From NCBI GenBank assembly GCA_964531025.1, contig CAZHDY010000001.1:1550001-1614000 (forward strand): DNA of 64,000 bases. Reading direction: 5' to 3'. Positions 32,640-40,916 of this stretch are shown piece by piece; the stretch's first letter is position 1, and each line of letters starts with the position of its first letter. Under the pieces are notes generated by a model. It was not told the DNA's origin, did no database searches, and was given only the letters and a program-made list of their open reading frames with translations. Origin of the DNA: CALMEC01 sp964531025 (lineage in GTDB: Bacteria; Actinomycetota; Thermoleophilia; Miltoncostaeales; Miltoncostaeaceae). Position numbers and translations under genes: made by a program.

Positions 32640-33930
32640 CGACGGCCTCCAGCATGGGTTCGGGGCGGGGCGATCCGTTCTCGATCACACGCACGAAGTC
32701 GTCGCGGAAAAGTGCGATCGCGCTCTTGATGGGGGCGATGGCGCCGTCGGCCAGCGGGCAGAGGGTGCGGCCCGAGATGCGCCCGAAGAGCGACTCGAGC
32801 ATCTCCAGATCCTCGATGCGGGCTTCGCCGTCGACCATGCGCTGGAGGATCCTCTCCATCCAGTTCGTCCCCTCGCGGCACGGACTGCACTTGCCGCAGC
32901 TCTCATGACGGTAGAAGTGGGCCAGGCGCAGCGACGCCCGGACGATGCAGCCGGAGTCGTCCATCACGATGCAGCCGCCCGAACCGAGGGCGCTGCCGGC
33001 CTCGGCGATGGACTCGTAGTCGAGTGGGGTGTCGAGCTTGTCGGCGCCCATCACGGGGGTGCTCGACCCGCCGATCCAGCAGGCCTTGAACTCGCGTCCG
33101 TCGCGCAGGCCTCCGGCCAAGTCGTAGACCAGCTCGCGCAGCGTGGTATCGCCCAGGACGATCTCGTAGTTGCCGGGCCGCAGTACGTGGCCGGAGATGG
33201 AGAACGCCTTGGTGCCGGGGCTCTTCTCGGTGCCCATCGAGAGGTACCAGTCGGCGCCCTTCTCGATGATCGGTGGCAGGGCCGAGAGCGTCTCGACGTT
33301 GTTGATGAGGGTGGGCGATCCGTAGAGACCGGCGACGGCCGGGAACGGCGGCTTCAGGCGCGGCTGGCCGCGCTTGCCCTCGAGGCTCTCCAGGAGCGCG
33401 GTCTCCTCACCGCAGATGTAGGCGCCGGCCCCGCGGTAGACGGTCACGTTGCAGTCGTAGCCGCTCCCCATGATGTCGTCGCCCACGTACCCGGCGGCGC
33501 GTGCCTGGTGCAGAGCGGCGTCCAGCACGCGCGCCTGGTGCTCGTACTCGCCCCGGATGTAGACGTAGGTCTGGTGCGAGTCGACCGCGTAGGCGGCGAG
33601 CACGATCCCCTCCAGGAGCTGGAAGGGGTTGCACTCGATGATCTCGCGGTCCTTGAAGGTGCCCGGCTCGGACTCGTCGCCGTTGCAGACGACGTAGGAC
33701 GGCATCGGTGAGTCCTTCGGGAGGAAGCTCGCCTTGCGTCCCATGGGGAACCCGGCGCCGCCGCGACCGCGCAGGCCGGAGCGGTGGAACTGGTACATCA
33801 CGTCGTCGGCGGGCATCTCGGTCAGTGCCGTGCGCAGCGCGCGGTAGCCCCCGGCGGCCTCGTAGTCGGCGAGCTCGGTGAGGGGCGCTCCGGCCTCGCG
33901 ATGGCGGTAGACGCTGTTCAGAACCGGCAC
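32632..33930 (-). CDS. nuoF: NADH-quinone oxidoreductase subunit F
   Basis: The NADH-oxidising subunit, 432 residues. GLRGRGGAGFPMGRK binds NADH, CNGDESEPGTFKDR binds FMN, and ESCGKCSPCREGT with a later Cys (GRTLCPLAD) carries cluster N3. The GTG start lies 10 bases after nuoE. Confidence 0.97.
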   Translation of the reverse strand: MPVLNSVYRHREAGAPLTELADYEAAGGYRALRTALTEMPADDVMYQFHRSGLRGRGGAGFPMGRKASFLPKDSPMPSYVVCNGDESEPGTFKDREIIECNPFQLLEGIVLAAYAVDSHQTYVYIRGEYEHQARVLDAALHQARAAGYVGDDIMGSGYDCNVTVYRGAGAYICGEETALLESLEGKRGQPRLKPPFPAVAGLYGSPTLINNVETLSALPPIIEKGADWYLSMGTEKSPGTKAFSISGHVLRPGNYEIVLGDTTLRELVYDLAGGLRDGREFKACWIGGSSTPVMGADKLDTPLDYESIAEAGSALGSGGCIVMDDSGCIVRASLRLAHFYRHESCGKCSPCREGTNWMERILQRMVDGEARIEDLEMLESLFGRISGRTLCPLADGAIAPIKSAIALFRDDFVRVIENGSPRPEPMLEAVGV

Positions 33931-33940
33931 GTCGGCCTCC

Positions 33941-34441
33941 TCATCGCCACCGCTCCGCAGGGATCTCGGCGTCCATCAGCTCGTCCACGATGGCGACGGC
34001 CTCGGGCGGGGTGAGCGGGCCCACGGTGTTCTCCGCGTCGACCTGGATGCAGGCACCCTTGTCGCAGGCACCCAGGCACTGGGCCTCCTGGAGGGTGATG
34101 CGACCGTCGGCGCTCGTGCCGCCGTGGGGTCCGACGCCGATGTGCTCGGCCAGCGCCGCCATGACCTCGTCGCTGCCGCGGAGCATGCAGGAAAGCGTCA
34201 CACAGACGGAAACCACGCGGTCGCCGACCGGCGTGAGGTAGAGACGGTCGTAGAATGAGGCCACGCTCTCGACGTAGGCGCGGGAGTAGCCGGTGGCCTC
34301 CGCCACGGCCTCCAGGTTCTCCTCGCTGAGGTAACCGTCCTGCGTCTGGGCGTACTTGAGTGCCGGCAGCACGAGCGACCGGGGGTCGGCGAACTCGTGG
34401 CGGATCGGGTCGATGTGCGCGCGGACCTCGGCGGCGGTCAT
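33941..34441 (-). CDS. nuoE: NADH-quinone oxidoreductase subunit E
   Basis: A 166-residue thioredoxin-like [2Fe-2S] subunit that carries cluster N1a. The ligands are in VCVTLSC and CLGACDKGAC. The N-terminal helical part (LPALKYAQTQDGYLSEENLEAVAEATGYSRAYVESVASFYD) is typical. ATGA overlap with nuoD. Confidence 0.96.
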   Translation of the reverse strand: MTAAEVRAHIDPIRHEFADPRSLVLPALKYAQTQDGYLSEENLEAVAEATGYSRAYVESVASFYDRLYLTPVGDRVVSVCVTLSCMLRGSDEVMAALAEHIGVGPHGGTSADGRITLQEAQCLGACDKGACIQVDAENTVGPLTPPEAVAIVDELMDAEIPAERWR

Positions 34442-35808
34442 CGGTCGACACCTCCCATCACGTTGTCGAGCGAACCGATGACGGCGATCAGGTCCGCCAG
34501 GTAGCCGCCCTTCGCCATGGGCGCCAGGCCCTGCAGGTTCACGAACGACGCGTCGCGCATATGGCAGCGGTACGGCTTCGGTCCGCCGTCGGCGACGACG
34601 TAGCAGCCGATCTCGCCGCGCGGGCTCTCGACGGCGCAGTAGGCCTCGCCCTCCGGCACCGAGAAACCTTCGGTCACCAGCTTGAAGTGATGGATGAGTG
34701 CCTCCATCGACACCGCCAGCTCCTCGCGCGGCGGGAGCACCACCTTGCGGTCGTCGGCGATGTGGGATCCGGCCGGCATCGTGTCGAGCGCCTGTTCGAT
34801 GATGCGGCAGGACTCGCGCAGCTCCTGCATGCGCACCGTGAAGCGGTCGTATGCGTCACCGGTGGTGGTCGTCGGGACGTCGAACTCGAAGTGCTCGTAG
34901 CCGGAGTACGGGTTGGTCTTGCGCAGGTCCAGTGGGACGCCCGCGGCGCGCAGCACCGGACCGGTGATGCCGAGGCCCACGAGGTCGTCGGCCGACACGA
35001 TGCCGACGCCCTTGAGCCGGTCGACCCAGATCTGGTTCTTCGAGACCAGCGCGTCGTATTCGTCGATCCGACGACGAAGCGTGGTGATGTAGTCGCGCAG
35101 CTCGTACTCGAAGCCCTCGGGCATGTCTGCCGAGCACCCGCCCACCTGGAAGTAGCGGGTGTTCATGCGCTCGCCCGAGATCATCTCTCCGATGTCGAGG
35201 GCCGCGTCCCGCTCACGGAAGGTGTAGAAGTAGATCGACATCGCCCCGAGCTCCAGGCCACAGGTGCCGAGCCACAGCAGGTGCGACGAGATGCGGTTGA
35301 CCTCGCACATGATCACCCGCAGCCACTGGGCGCGCTCGGGGACCTCGAGGTCGAGCAGGCGCTCCACGGCCAGGCAGTAGGCGAGGGTGTTGAAGTAGGG
35401 CGAGAGGTAGTCCATGCGGGTGACCAGCGTCACCGCCTGCCAGAACGTCTTGTTCTCGCACTGCTTCTCGATGCCGGTGTGGAGGTACCCGATCACCGGG
35501 TGCAGGTCGGTCACCACCTCGCCGTCCAGCTCGGTGATGAGGCGAAGCACGCCGTGCGTCGACGGGTGCTGCGGGCCCAGGTTGAGGATCATCGGCCGGC
35601 GTCGTCCGGCCTCCTCCTCGTCGGCCTCGGCCGCGTGCTGGCGGGCGAGCGCCTCCTGCGGCGTGAACGCCTCGACGGCCGCGATCGCGCGCTCGGTCTC
35701 GGTGAGCGAGCGGCCCTCGCGGCGAGCGGCCTCCAATACGCCGCGCGCCTCGGAGGCGATGGGGAGGTCGCCGCCCACCCCGGTGTCGACCCTCTCGTCA
35801 GACGGCAT
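34438..35808 (-). CDS. nuoD: NADH-quinone oxidoreductase subunit D
   Basis: The 49-kDa-type quinone-site subunit. The conserved core begins at ILNLGPQHPSTHGVLRL, with the His that binds quinone, and ends with DNVMGGVDR. From the ATG at 35808 the protein has an extra ~75-residue charged N-terminus (EAARREGRSLTETERAIAAVEA) before the core. This is unusual, and an internal start nearer the core cannot be excluded. The ATG overlaps the nuoC stop by 11 bases. Confidence 0.94.
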   Translation of the reverse strand: MPSDERVDTGVGGDLPIASEARGVLEAARREGRSLTETERAIAAVEAFTPQEALARQHAAEADEEEAGRRRPMILNLGPQHPSTHGVLRLITELDGEVVTDLHPVIGYLHTGIEKQCENKTFWQAVTLVTRMDYLSPYFNTLAYCLAVERLLDLEVPERAQWLRVIMCEVNRISSHLLWLGTCGLELGAMSIYFYTFRERDAALDIGEMISGERMNTRYFQVGGCSADMPEGFEYELRDYITTLRRRIDEYDALVSKNQIWVDRLKGVGIVSADDLVGLGITGPVLRAAGVPLDLRKTNPYSGYEHFEFDVPTTTTGDAYDRFTVRMQELRESCRIIEQALDTMPAGSHIADDRKVVLPPREELAVSMEALIHHFKLVTEGFSVPEGEAYCAVESPRGEIGCYVVADGGPKPYRCHMRDASFVNLQGLAPMAKGGYLADLIAVIGSLDNVMGGVDR

Positions 35809-36271
35809 CGGTGAACTGCACCTCCTCTCCTCCGATCGGGTAGTCACGACGGAGCGGGTGTCCGACCCAGTCGTCCGGCATGAGGATGCGGGCGAGGTCC
35901 GGGTGCCCGGTGAAGCGGACGCCGAACATGTCGTAGACCTCACGCTCGTGCCAGTTGGCGGTCGGCCAGACGCCGGTCACGGACGGCACCTCGGGGTTCT
36001 CGGCCCCGGCCCACACGCGCAGGCGCACCCGCGTGGCGGATTCGAGCGAGTACAGGTGGTACGCCATGCGGAAGCGGCCGCGCTCCTCGGGGAAGTCGGC
36101 GCAGGTCACGTCGGACAGGAGGCGGAACAGCGCGGGCGGGCCGATCAGGAACCGGGCGACCTCGAGCAGGCGATCCGCCGGTACCTCGATCGTGAGCTCT
36201 CCGTGGGCCTCGATCTCCTGGACCACGGCGCCCGGGCAGGCGCCGTCGATGAGTGTGCCGAGGTGACTCAG
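35798..36271 (-). CDS. nuoC: NADH-quinone oxidoreductase subunit C (probable CTG start)
   Basis: The 30-kDa-type subunit that packs against NuoD. ERGRFRMAYHLYSL, WPTANWHEREVYDMFGVRFTGHPDLARILMPDDW and PLRRDYP are diagnostic. No ATG, GTG or TTG lies at the expected start. The frame can begin at CTG 36271, whose last two bases are part of the nuoB stop (CTGA), with AAGGA 6 bases upstream. This copies the 4-base overlaps used elsewhere in the operon. The next upstream option, GTG 36319, lies inside nuoB and lacks a Shine-Dalgarno. The product from CTG is 157 residues. Confidence 0.85.
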   Translation of the reverse strand: MSHLGTLIDGACPGAVVQEIEAHGELTIEVPADRLLEVARFLIGPPALFRLLSDVTCADFPEERGRFRMAYHLYSLESATRVRLRVWAGAENPEVPSVTGVWPTANWHEREVYDMFGVRFTGHPDLARILMPDDWVGHPLRRDYPIGGEEVQFTDAV

Positions 36272-36885
36272 GGTTTGTCCTTCGTCGCGGCGTCGGCATC
36301 CTTCTGCGACTCGTCCCACAGCTGGCGGGACGAGCTCTGGCCCTTGGACGACCCGATCTTCTTCTGGAGGAGCATGAACCCCTCGATCAGGCTCTCGGGC
36401 CGCGGCGGGCAGCCCGGGACGTAGACGTCCACCGGCACGATCTTGTCGACGCCCTGCACCAGGGCGTAGTTGTTGAAGACCCCGCCGCTGGATGCACAGG
36501 CGCCCATGGAGATGACCCACTTGGGCTCGAGCATCTGCTCGTAGATGTGGCGGAGCACCGGTGCCATCTTCTGCGAGACCCGGCCCGACACGATCATCAG
36601 GTCGGCCTGGCGCGGCGAGTTGCGGAAGACCTCGGCGCCGAAGCGTGCGATGTCGATGCGCGAGGTGACCGTGTGCATCATCTCGATCGAGCAGCAGGCC
36701 AGGCCGAACGTGGCCGGGAAGACCGACGACGCCTGCGCCCACGAGCGGAGCTTGGCGACGGTGGTCGTCAGGATGCCCCGGTTGATGAAGTCCTGGACCT
36801 CGGGGTCGCGGAGGTCCCAGTCGACGCGCTTGTCGGTGCGCGGCGACCGCTCGACGGGGGTTCCGGGTGGAGGGATCAGCGCCAT
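36268..36885 (-). CDS. nuoB: NADH-quinone oxidoreductase subunit B
   Basis: The subunit carrying cluster N2, the last iron-sulfur centre before quinone. Ligands are the tandem Cys pair in GLACCSIEMM, then GACASSGG and VPGCPPRPE. 205 residues, with a charged C-terminal tail of about 30 residues (SSKGQSSSRQLWDESQKD) beyond the core. Its start overlaps the nuoA stop by 10 bases. Confidence 0.96.
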   Translation of the reverse strand: MALIPPPGTPVERSPRTDKRVDWDLRDPEVQDFINRGILTTTVAKLRSWAQASSVFPATFGLACCSIEMMHTVTSRIDIARFGAEVFRNSPRQADLMIVSGRVSQKMAPVLRHIYEQMLEPKWVISMGACASSGGVFNNYALVQGVDKIVPVDVYVPGCPPRPESLIEGFMLLQKKIGSSKGQSSSRQLWDESQKDADAATKDKP

Positions 36886-37235
36886 TCGAGGGCTCTCTTT
36901 CTCCAGACGTAGGCGAAGCCGGCACCGAGTACGGCGACGAAGATCACCAGTTCGATCACGGCGGCGAGTCCGATCGACTTGAGCGACACGGCCAGCGGGT
37001 ACATGAACGCCACCTCGATGTCGAAGATGATGAACAGCATCGCGACCAGATAGAAGTCGATGGGGAAGCGCTGCCGCACGGGGCCCGTGGCGAGGATGCC
37101 GCTCTCGTAGGGCAGTTCCTTCACGGGGTTGCGGCGCTTGCGCCGGAACAGGAAGGACGCGGCGATGAGTCCGCCGCCGACGCCGAGGCCCATGACGAAG
37201 AACACGACGACGGGCAGGTAGTCGCGGAGGCTCAT
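36876..37235 (-). CDS. nuoA: NADH-quinone oxidoreductase subunit A
   Basis: First gene of the nuo operon: a 119-residue membrane subunit with three helices. The quinone-site loop has YESGILATGPVRQRFPIDFYLVAMLFIIFDIEVAFMYP, the family hallmark. The start has no close TANNNT box, so unlike many genes here it probably has a leader; TAGCGT on the minus strand about 110 bases upstream (near 37345) is a possible -10. Confidence 0.95.
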   Translation of the reverse strand: MSLRDYLPVVVFFVMGLGVGGGLIAASFLFRRKRRNPVKELPYESGILATGPVRQRFPIDFYLVAMLFIIFDIEVAFMYPLAVSLKSIGLAAVIELVIFVAVLGAGFAYVWRKRALEWR

Positions 37236-37682
37236 TCTGCTGTCACATCTCGTGATGTGGGAACGGACACGGGAGTCCTTCGGAAAGTCGTTGCTCGATC
37301 TCGGGCCGTGTGCGGCAGGCCGTTCGACCGGTGACTTTGTAACACGCTAGCACCCGACTTCGGCAGACGCATGATCGTACGGATCGGCACAACCCACGCG
37401 GGTTTCCGCCGATCGTGAGGACCCTCTCGATCGTGAAGCCGTCACAAACTTTTCGGAGTGGGGGCGAGTGACGAGAATGGCGTACCGCTGGGCTTTGCGG
37501 GCATTACGGAAATGGTCATTACACAAATGTTCCGTGGGTCCGCATGCATGATCGCGTCGAGTGCGTCACAGCCGCCACATGAAGGTATGAACGGGGAGTG
37601 GAGGCGCCCTCACCGGGAAACGGCCGTCAGACCCGATCGGCGGGTTCGGCGGAGATCGTCCCCGGGCGATACGTTTCGCCGC
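37236..37682. promoter_or_regulatory. Divergent control region between nuoA and a TPR gene, with palindrome
   Basis: A 447-base gap. GATCGGC at 37382-37388 pairs with GCCGATC at 37408-37414, enclosing AACCC (37391-37395) paired with GGGTT (37400-37404), a nested dyad 33 bases long. Related GATCGT words lie at about 37374 and 37411. This is a good candidate operator or RNA hairpin controlling nuo. The rest (37430-37660) is less GC-rich, and I see no gene in it. Confidence 0.45.
37670..37675 (+). promoter_or_regulatory. -10 box, leaderless promoter of the TPR gene
   Basis: TACGTT, 7 bases before the GTG at 37683. It decides that start over longer in-frame options. Confidence 0.5.
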
Positions 37683-37988
37683 GTGGATCGCCTGGACTAC
37701 TTCGCCAAGCTCGCTGCCGACGACCCCGGTGAGCCGCGCGCCCGCTACGGCTACGCGAACGAGCTCTATCGGGCCGAGCGCTGGGAGGACGCCGTGGGCG
37801 AACTCCGCGCGTACCTCGACCTCGCGGAGGACGAGGGTAACGCGTGGGGACGTCTGGGTGACGCGCTTGCCCGTCTCGGGCGGGCCGACGAGGCGGCCGA
37901 CGCCTATCTCGCGGGTATCGACCAGGCGGAGAAGTTCGGCCACACCGGTATGGCGGACGACTTCCGCGAGGCCATCGAGGCGCTCTAG
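37683..37988 (+). CDS. Small TPR-like protein
   Basis: 101 residues. Two to three TPR-type helix pairs are visible: ARYGYANELYRAERWEDAVGELRAYLDLAEDEG, AWGRLGDALARLGRADEAADAYLAGIDQAEKFG. TPRs bind partner proteins; no enzymatic part is present. The start GTG gives MDRLDYFAKLAADDPG, a common opening for this type. Only 8 bases separate it from the ABC permease gene, so they are probably co-transcribed. Confidence 0.75.
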   Translation: MDRLDYFAKLAADDPGEPRARYGYANELYRAERWEDAVGELRAYLDLAEDEGNAWGRLGDALARLGRADEAADAYLAGIDQAEKFGHTGMADDFREAIEAL

Positions 37989-37996
37989 GCGTCCGC

Positions 37997-38794
37997 ATGT
38001 CGACGCGCGCCCCACATGAACTCTCCTCCCGGCGTGTGCACCTGCGTTCGGCGCTGCGGATGTGGCAGCGCAACGCGCTGATCTCACGCAAGACGATCCT
38101 CACGACGCTCGGGCCGCGCTTCATCGAGGCCGTGGCATATCTCCTCATCATGGGGATGGGGCTCGGCACGTACCTGGCAACCGTGGACGGCGTGGACTAC
38201 GTGACGTTCATCGCGCCCGGTGTCGCCTGCTCGGCCGTGATGTTCGGCGCGATCCTCGAGACCACGTACAACGCCTTCGTGCGCATCCATGTGCGCCGCA
38301 TCTACGAGGCGGTGATCACCACGCCGCTGTCGGTCGGTGACGTGGTCGTCGGTGAATACCTGTGGGCGGCCACGCGTGGCGTCATCTACGGGCTCGTCTT
38401 CGTCGTCGTCATGGCCGTCATGGGGCTCGTCGCGTCCTGGTGGGTGCTCCTCGTGCCGCTGGTCTTCATCGTCGGGGCACTCTGCTTCGCGATCGTCGGT
38501 ATGACATATACCGCCTTCGTCTCGAACATCGAGCACTTCAACATCTTCTTCACCGCGCTCCTCACGCCGATGTTCCTCTTCGGCGGGATCTTCTTCCCGT
38601 TCACGGAGCTTCCGGCCTGGGCGCAGGTGATCGGCTGGTGCCTTCCTCTCTCGCACATGGTGCAGGCGACGCGGGATCTCGTGCTCGGCACGGTGGACGA
38701 CACGACCGCGCTGCACGTGGGCGCGCTGGTGCTGGTGACCGCCGCGCTCTTCTGGCTCCCGGTACGCCGACTCGAACGGAGACTGGTGGCGTAG
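37997..38794 (+). CDS. ABC-2 type transporter permease
   Basis: A 265-residue membrane protein with six helices and the ABC-2 signature: YVTFIAPGVACSAVMFGAILETTYNAFVR, then the IYEAVITTPLSVGDVVVGEYLWA coupling-helix region, and FPFTELPAWAQVIGWCLPLSHMVQATRDLVLG at the end. It resembles NodJ/DrrB-like exporters of lipids, polyketides or oligosaccharides. No ATPase gene is adjacent, so its partner is encoded elsewhere. Confidence 0.85.
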   Translation: MSTRAPHELSSRRVHLRSALRMWQRNALISRKTILTTLGPRFIEAVAYLLIMGMGLGTYLATVDGVDYVTFIAPGVACSAVMFGAILETTYNAFVRIHVRRIYEAVITTPLSVGDVVVGEYLWAATRGVIYGLVFVVVMAVMGLVASWWVLLVPLVFIVGALCFAIVGMTYTAFVSNIEHFNIFFTALLTPMFLFGGIFFPFTELPAWAQVIGWCLPLSHMVQATRDLVLGTVDDTTALHVGALVLVTAALFWLPVRRLERRLVA

Positions 38795-38839
38795 AGGCTC
38801 GTTTCCACGATTCCGCGGAAGCGGTCATTTCGACATGCT

Positions 38840-38866
38840 GCGCACCCGTCGTGACGGCGGGTGCGC
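38840..38866. terminator. Bidirectional terminator
   Basis: GCGCACCCG pairs with CGGGTGCGC (9 bp) between the stops of the ABC permease and the malic enzyme, which converge. Confidence 0.6.
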
Positions 38867-38878
38867 GAACAAGGTGTG

Positions 38879-40294
38879 CTAGGCGGCGGTTCCGTCGCCG
38901 ATGCGGGCGAGACCGGCGGCCTCGGCGGCCTCACGTACCGCGCGGGCCACGTTCGGCACCAGGTCGGCGTTGAAGACCGAGGGCACGATGTTCTCGGGCG
39001 AGGCTCCGTCGGCGGATGTCGCGGCGATCGCACGCGCAGCGGCCAGGACCATGGAGTCGTCGATCGCCCGTGCGCGGCAGTCGAGCGCACCGCGCCAGAT
39101 GCCGGGAAAGGCGACCCCGGACGTGATCTGGTTCGGCAGGTCCGGACGGCCCGACGCGTAGACGTGGGCACCGGCCGCGATGGCCTCCTCCCGCGTGATG
39201 TCGGGTTCGGGCATCGCGAGCGCGAACACGATGGGGTTCTTCGCCATGCGTGCGACATCGTCGGCGGTCAGCATGCCGGGACGGGTGAGCCCGACGACGG
39301 CGTCCGCGCCGACGATGACGTCCGACAACGACCCCTTGCGTCCCTCGGGGTTGGTGTGTCCGGCGATCCAGTCGAGCTCGGGGCGGTTCTGTGCGTTGCC
39401 GGCGAAGACCGCGCCGTCACGGTTGACGGCGATCACGTTGCCGACGCCGGCCTCGGCGAGCAGGCGGGTCGTCGTCACTCCGCTGGGGCCGAGTCCGGCC
39501 ACGACCACCGTCGCATCGGCCGGTGCCGTACCCACGATCCTGAGGGCGTTGGTGAGCGCGGCGATGACCGCAGCGGCCGTTCCCTCCTGGACGTCATGGA
39601 TGACCGGGATGTCGAGCGACTCGGAGAGGAGGCGCTGCACCTCGAAGCACTTGGGCGCCGCCATGTCCGTGATGTGCACGCCGGCGAACACGGAGGTGAT
39701 CTTCTCGACCACGTGCGCGATGTCGGTGGCCTCGCGGACGTCGAGGGGGAGCGGGAATCCGTCGATCGCGGCCATCTCGCGCAGGAACATGCACTTGGCC
39801 TCAGCCGCCGGGAGGGCCGCCAGCGGTCCGAGATCACCCTGCCCGACCACGCTGGAGCCATCGGTGATGACAGCGATGCTGTTGCCGCGGATGGTGAGGT
39901 CCCAGGTCCGCTCGGGGTCGTCGTGGATCGCCATGCAGACGCGGGCGACGCCCGGCGTGTACGCCATGGAGAGGTCGTCGCGGCTCGTGAGGGGCGCGCG
40001 GTTGCGCATCGTCATCTTGCCGCCCATGTGCGACTGCGCCACGCGGTCGAGTGCCCATGCGATGGTCACGCCGTTGAGGGCGCCCAACGTGGTGACGAGG
40101 GCGTCACCGTGGTCGGCGTCACGCACCAGGACCGTGAGGTCGCGGGTCACGCCGCTCGTCGTCGACCGTACGAAGTCGGTGGCCGTCACCTCCGCGCCGT
40201 TCTCGCCGATGATCGACAGTACGCGGCCCAGCTTCTCGACCTTCGGGTCGATGGTGGCACGGACGGACAGCGTGTATGTCGGCGTTGGGCTCAT
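38879..40294 (-). CDS. NAD(P)-dependent malic enzyme-like protein with N-terminal ACT domain
   Basis: 471 residues. Residues 8-85 look like an ACT regulatory domain (SVRATIDPKVEKLGRVLSIIGENGAEV). The malic-enzyme core follows, with YTPGVARVC (Tyr112), the Lys in AEAKCMF (Lys167), a Rossmann region (VVVAGLGPSGVTTTRLL) and GRPDLPNQITSGVAFPGIWRGALD. Malic enzyme decarboxylates malate to pyruvate. Two metal-site segments deviate: the usual 'LEDIAAPRCF' is ITDMAAPKCF (Glu to Thr209) and 'HDDQHGTA' is HDVQEGTA. The fold is certain, but the activity may differ. Confidence 0.82.
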   Translation of the reverse strand: MSPTPTYTLSVRATIDPKVEKLGRVLSIIGENGAEVTATDFVRSTTSGVTRDLTVLVRDADHGDALVTTLGALNGVTIAWALDRVAQSHMGGKMTMRNRAPLTSRDDLSMAYTPGVARVCMAIHDDPERTWDLTIRGNSIAVITDGSSVVGQGDLGPLAALPAAEAKCMFLREMAAIDGFPLPLDVREATDIAHVVEKITSVFAGVHITDMAAPKCFEVQRLLSESLDIPVIHDVQEGTAAAVIAALTNALRIVGTAPADATVVVAGLGPSGVTTTRLLAEAGVGNVIAVNRDGAVFAGNAQNRPELDWIAGHTNPEGRKGSLSDVIVGADAVVGLTRPGMLTADDVARMAKNPIVFALAMPEPDITREEAIAAGAHVYASGRPDLPNQITSGVAFPGIWRGALDCRARAIDDSMVLAAARAIAATSADGASPENIVPSVFNADLVPNVARAVREAAEAAGLARIGDGTAA

Positions 40295-40391
40295 TGCCTT
40301 CCCGTCTTGAGGGTCGTGGCGGTGGTCGCGCGGCGTCGGAGGCAGACGAAATCGCGCCGGGGGACTCTACCGAAGCCGGATCGCGGTGACG

Positions 40392-40781
40392 TCAGCGAAG
40401 CGGGCGGACCCGTCGCCACACCGCGGCGGCGATACCGGTGACGACCAGGATGAACGAGGCCGTCGCGATGGCGATCACCCACGAGGGGAGGTTCGCGGCG
40501 TCCATGGTCGTCGGTCCGGGACGGGCCAATCCGAGGTAGTCGCGCGCGATCACGCGCTGAACCTCCTCGGCGAACTGTTCCTGGAAGGAGGGGTCCTCGG
40601 TGCGCTGGGTCCGGATCAGGGTGACCGCAGCACGCAGGTCGCTCCAGCTGTACTTCCTGTCGAGCGTCTGCTTGGGCTCGCGGAAGTCGTCGATCACGTC
40701 CTGGGGTGACGCCGCGGCGATCGGTGCGATCAGGACGAGCGCGAGCAGGCCGAGAACGAGGATGCGGAGACGGGAGGACAC
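40392..40781 (-). CDS. Exported membrane-anchored protein, unknown function
   Basis: 129 residues. It has a signal peptide or first helix (LRILVLGLLALVLIAPIAAA), an extracytoplasmic helical part of about 65 residues (QTLDRKYSWSDLRAAVTLIRTQ), and a C-terminal transmembrane helix (WVIAIATASFILVVTGIAAAVW) with positive residues after it (RRVRPLR). The GTG start is supported by TAACCT 6 bases upstream. No family is recognised. Confidence 0.7.
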   Translation of the reverse strand: MSSRLRILVLGLLALVLIAPIAAASPQDVIDDFREPKQTLDRKYSWSDLRAAVTLIRTQRTEDPSFQEQFAEEVQRVIARDYLGLARPGPTTMDAANLPSWVIAIATASFILVVTGIAAAVWRRVRPLR

Positions 40782-40787
40782 CCGGGA

Positions 40788-40793
40788 AGGTTA
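40788..40793 (-). promoter_or_regulatory. -10 box, leaderless promoter
   Basis: TAACCT on the minus strand, 6 bases before the GTG at 40781. It is divergent from the promoter at 40905. Confidence 0.5.
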
Positions 40794-40904
40794 GATGATC
40801 GATTCTCGGGCCTCACCTGTGCATGCGACGGGTGCGTCGGTGGGCTACGTATTTCCTGCTGTCGTCCGTCGTGCACTCGGTATGGACGGTGGATGTGGTG
40901 CTGG

Positions 40905-40910
40905 TATCTT
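40905..40910 (+). promoter_or_regulatory. -10 box, leaderless promoter of rmd-gmd
   Basis: TATCTT, 6 bases before the GTG at 40917. It selects this start over an in-frame upstream ATG at 40893, which would lie on top of the -10 region. Confidence 0.6.
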
Positions 40911-40916
40911 CGCCGG

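Noticed and set aside
30825..32729. 634-codon open frame antisense to nuoG
   Set aside because: Same reason; nuoG carries all its iron-sulfur motifs on the minus strand.
36272..36925. Long upstream extension of nuoC through nuoB
   Set aside because: The sequence is the out-of-frame reading of nuoB; NuoC homology begins after CTG 36271.
37458..37682. In-frame upstream extension of the TPR protein
   Set aside because: The leaderless -10 box at 37670 lies inside it, and the extra residues show no helical repeat.
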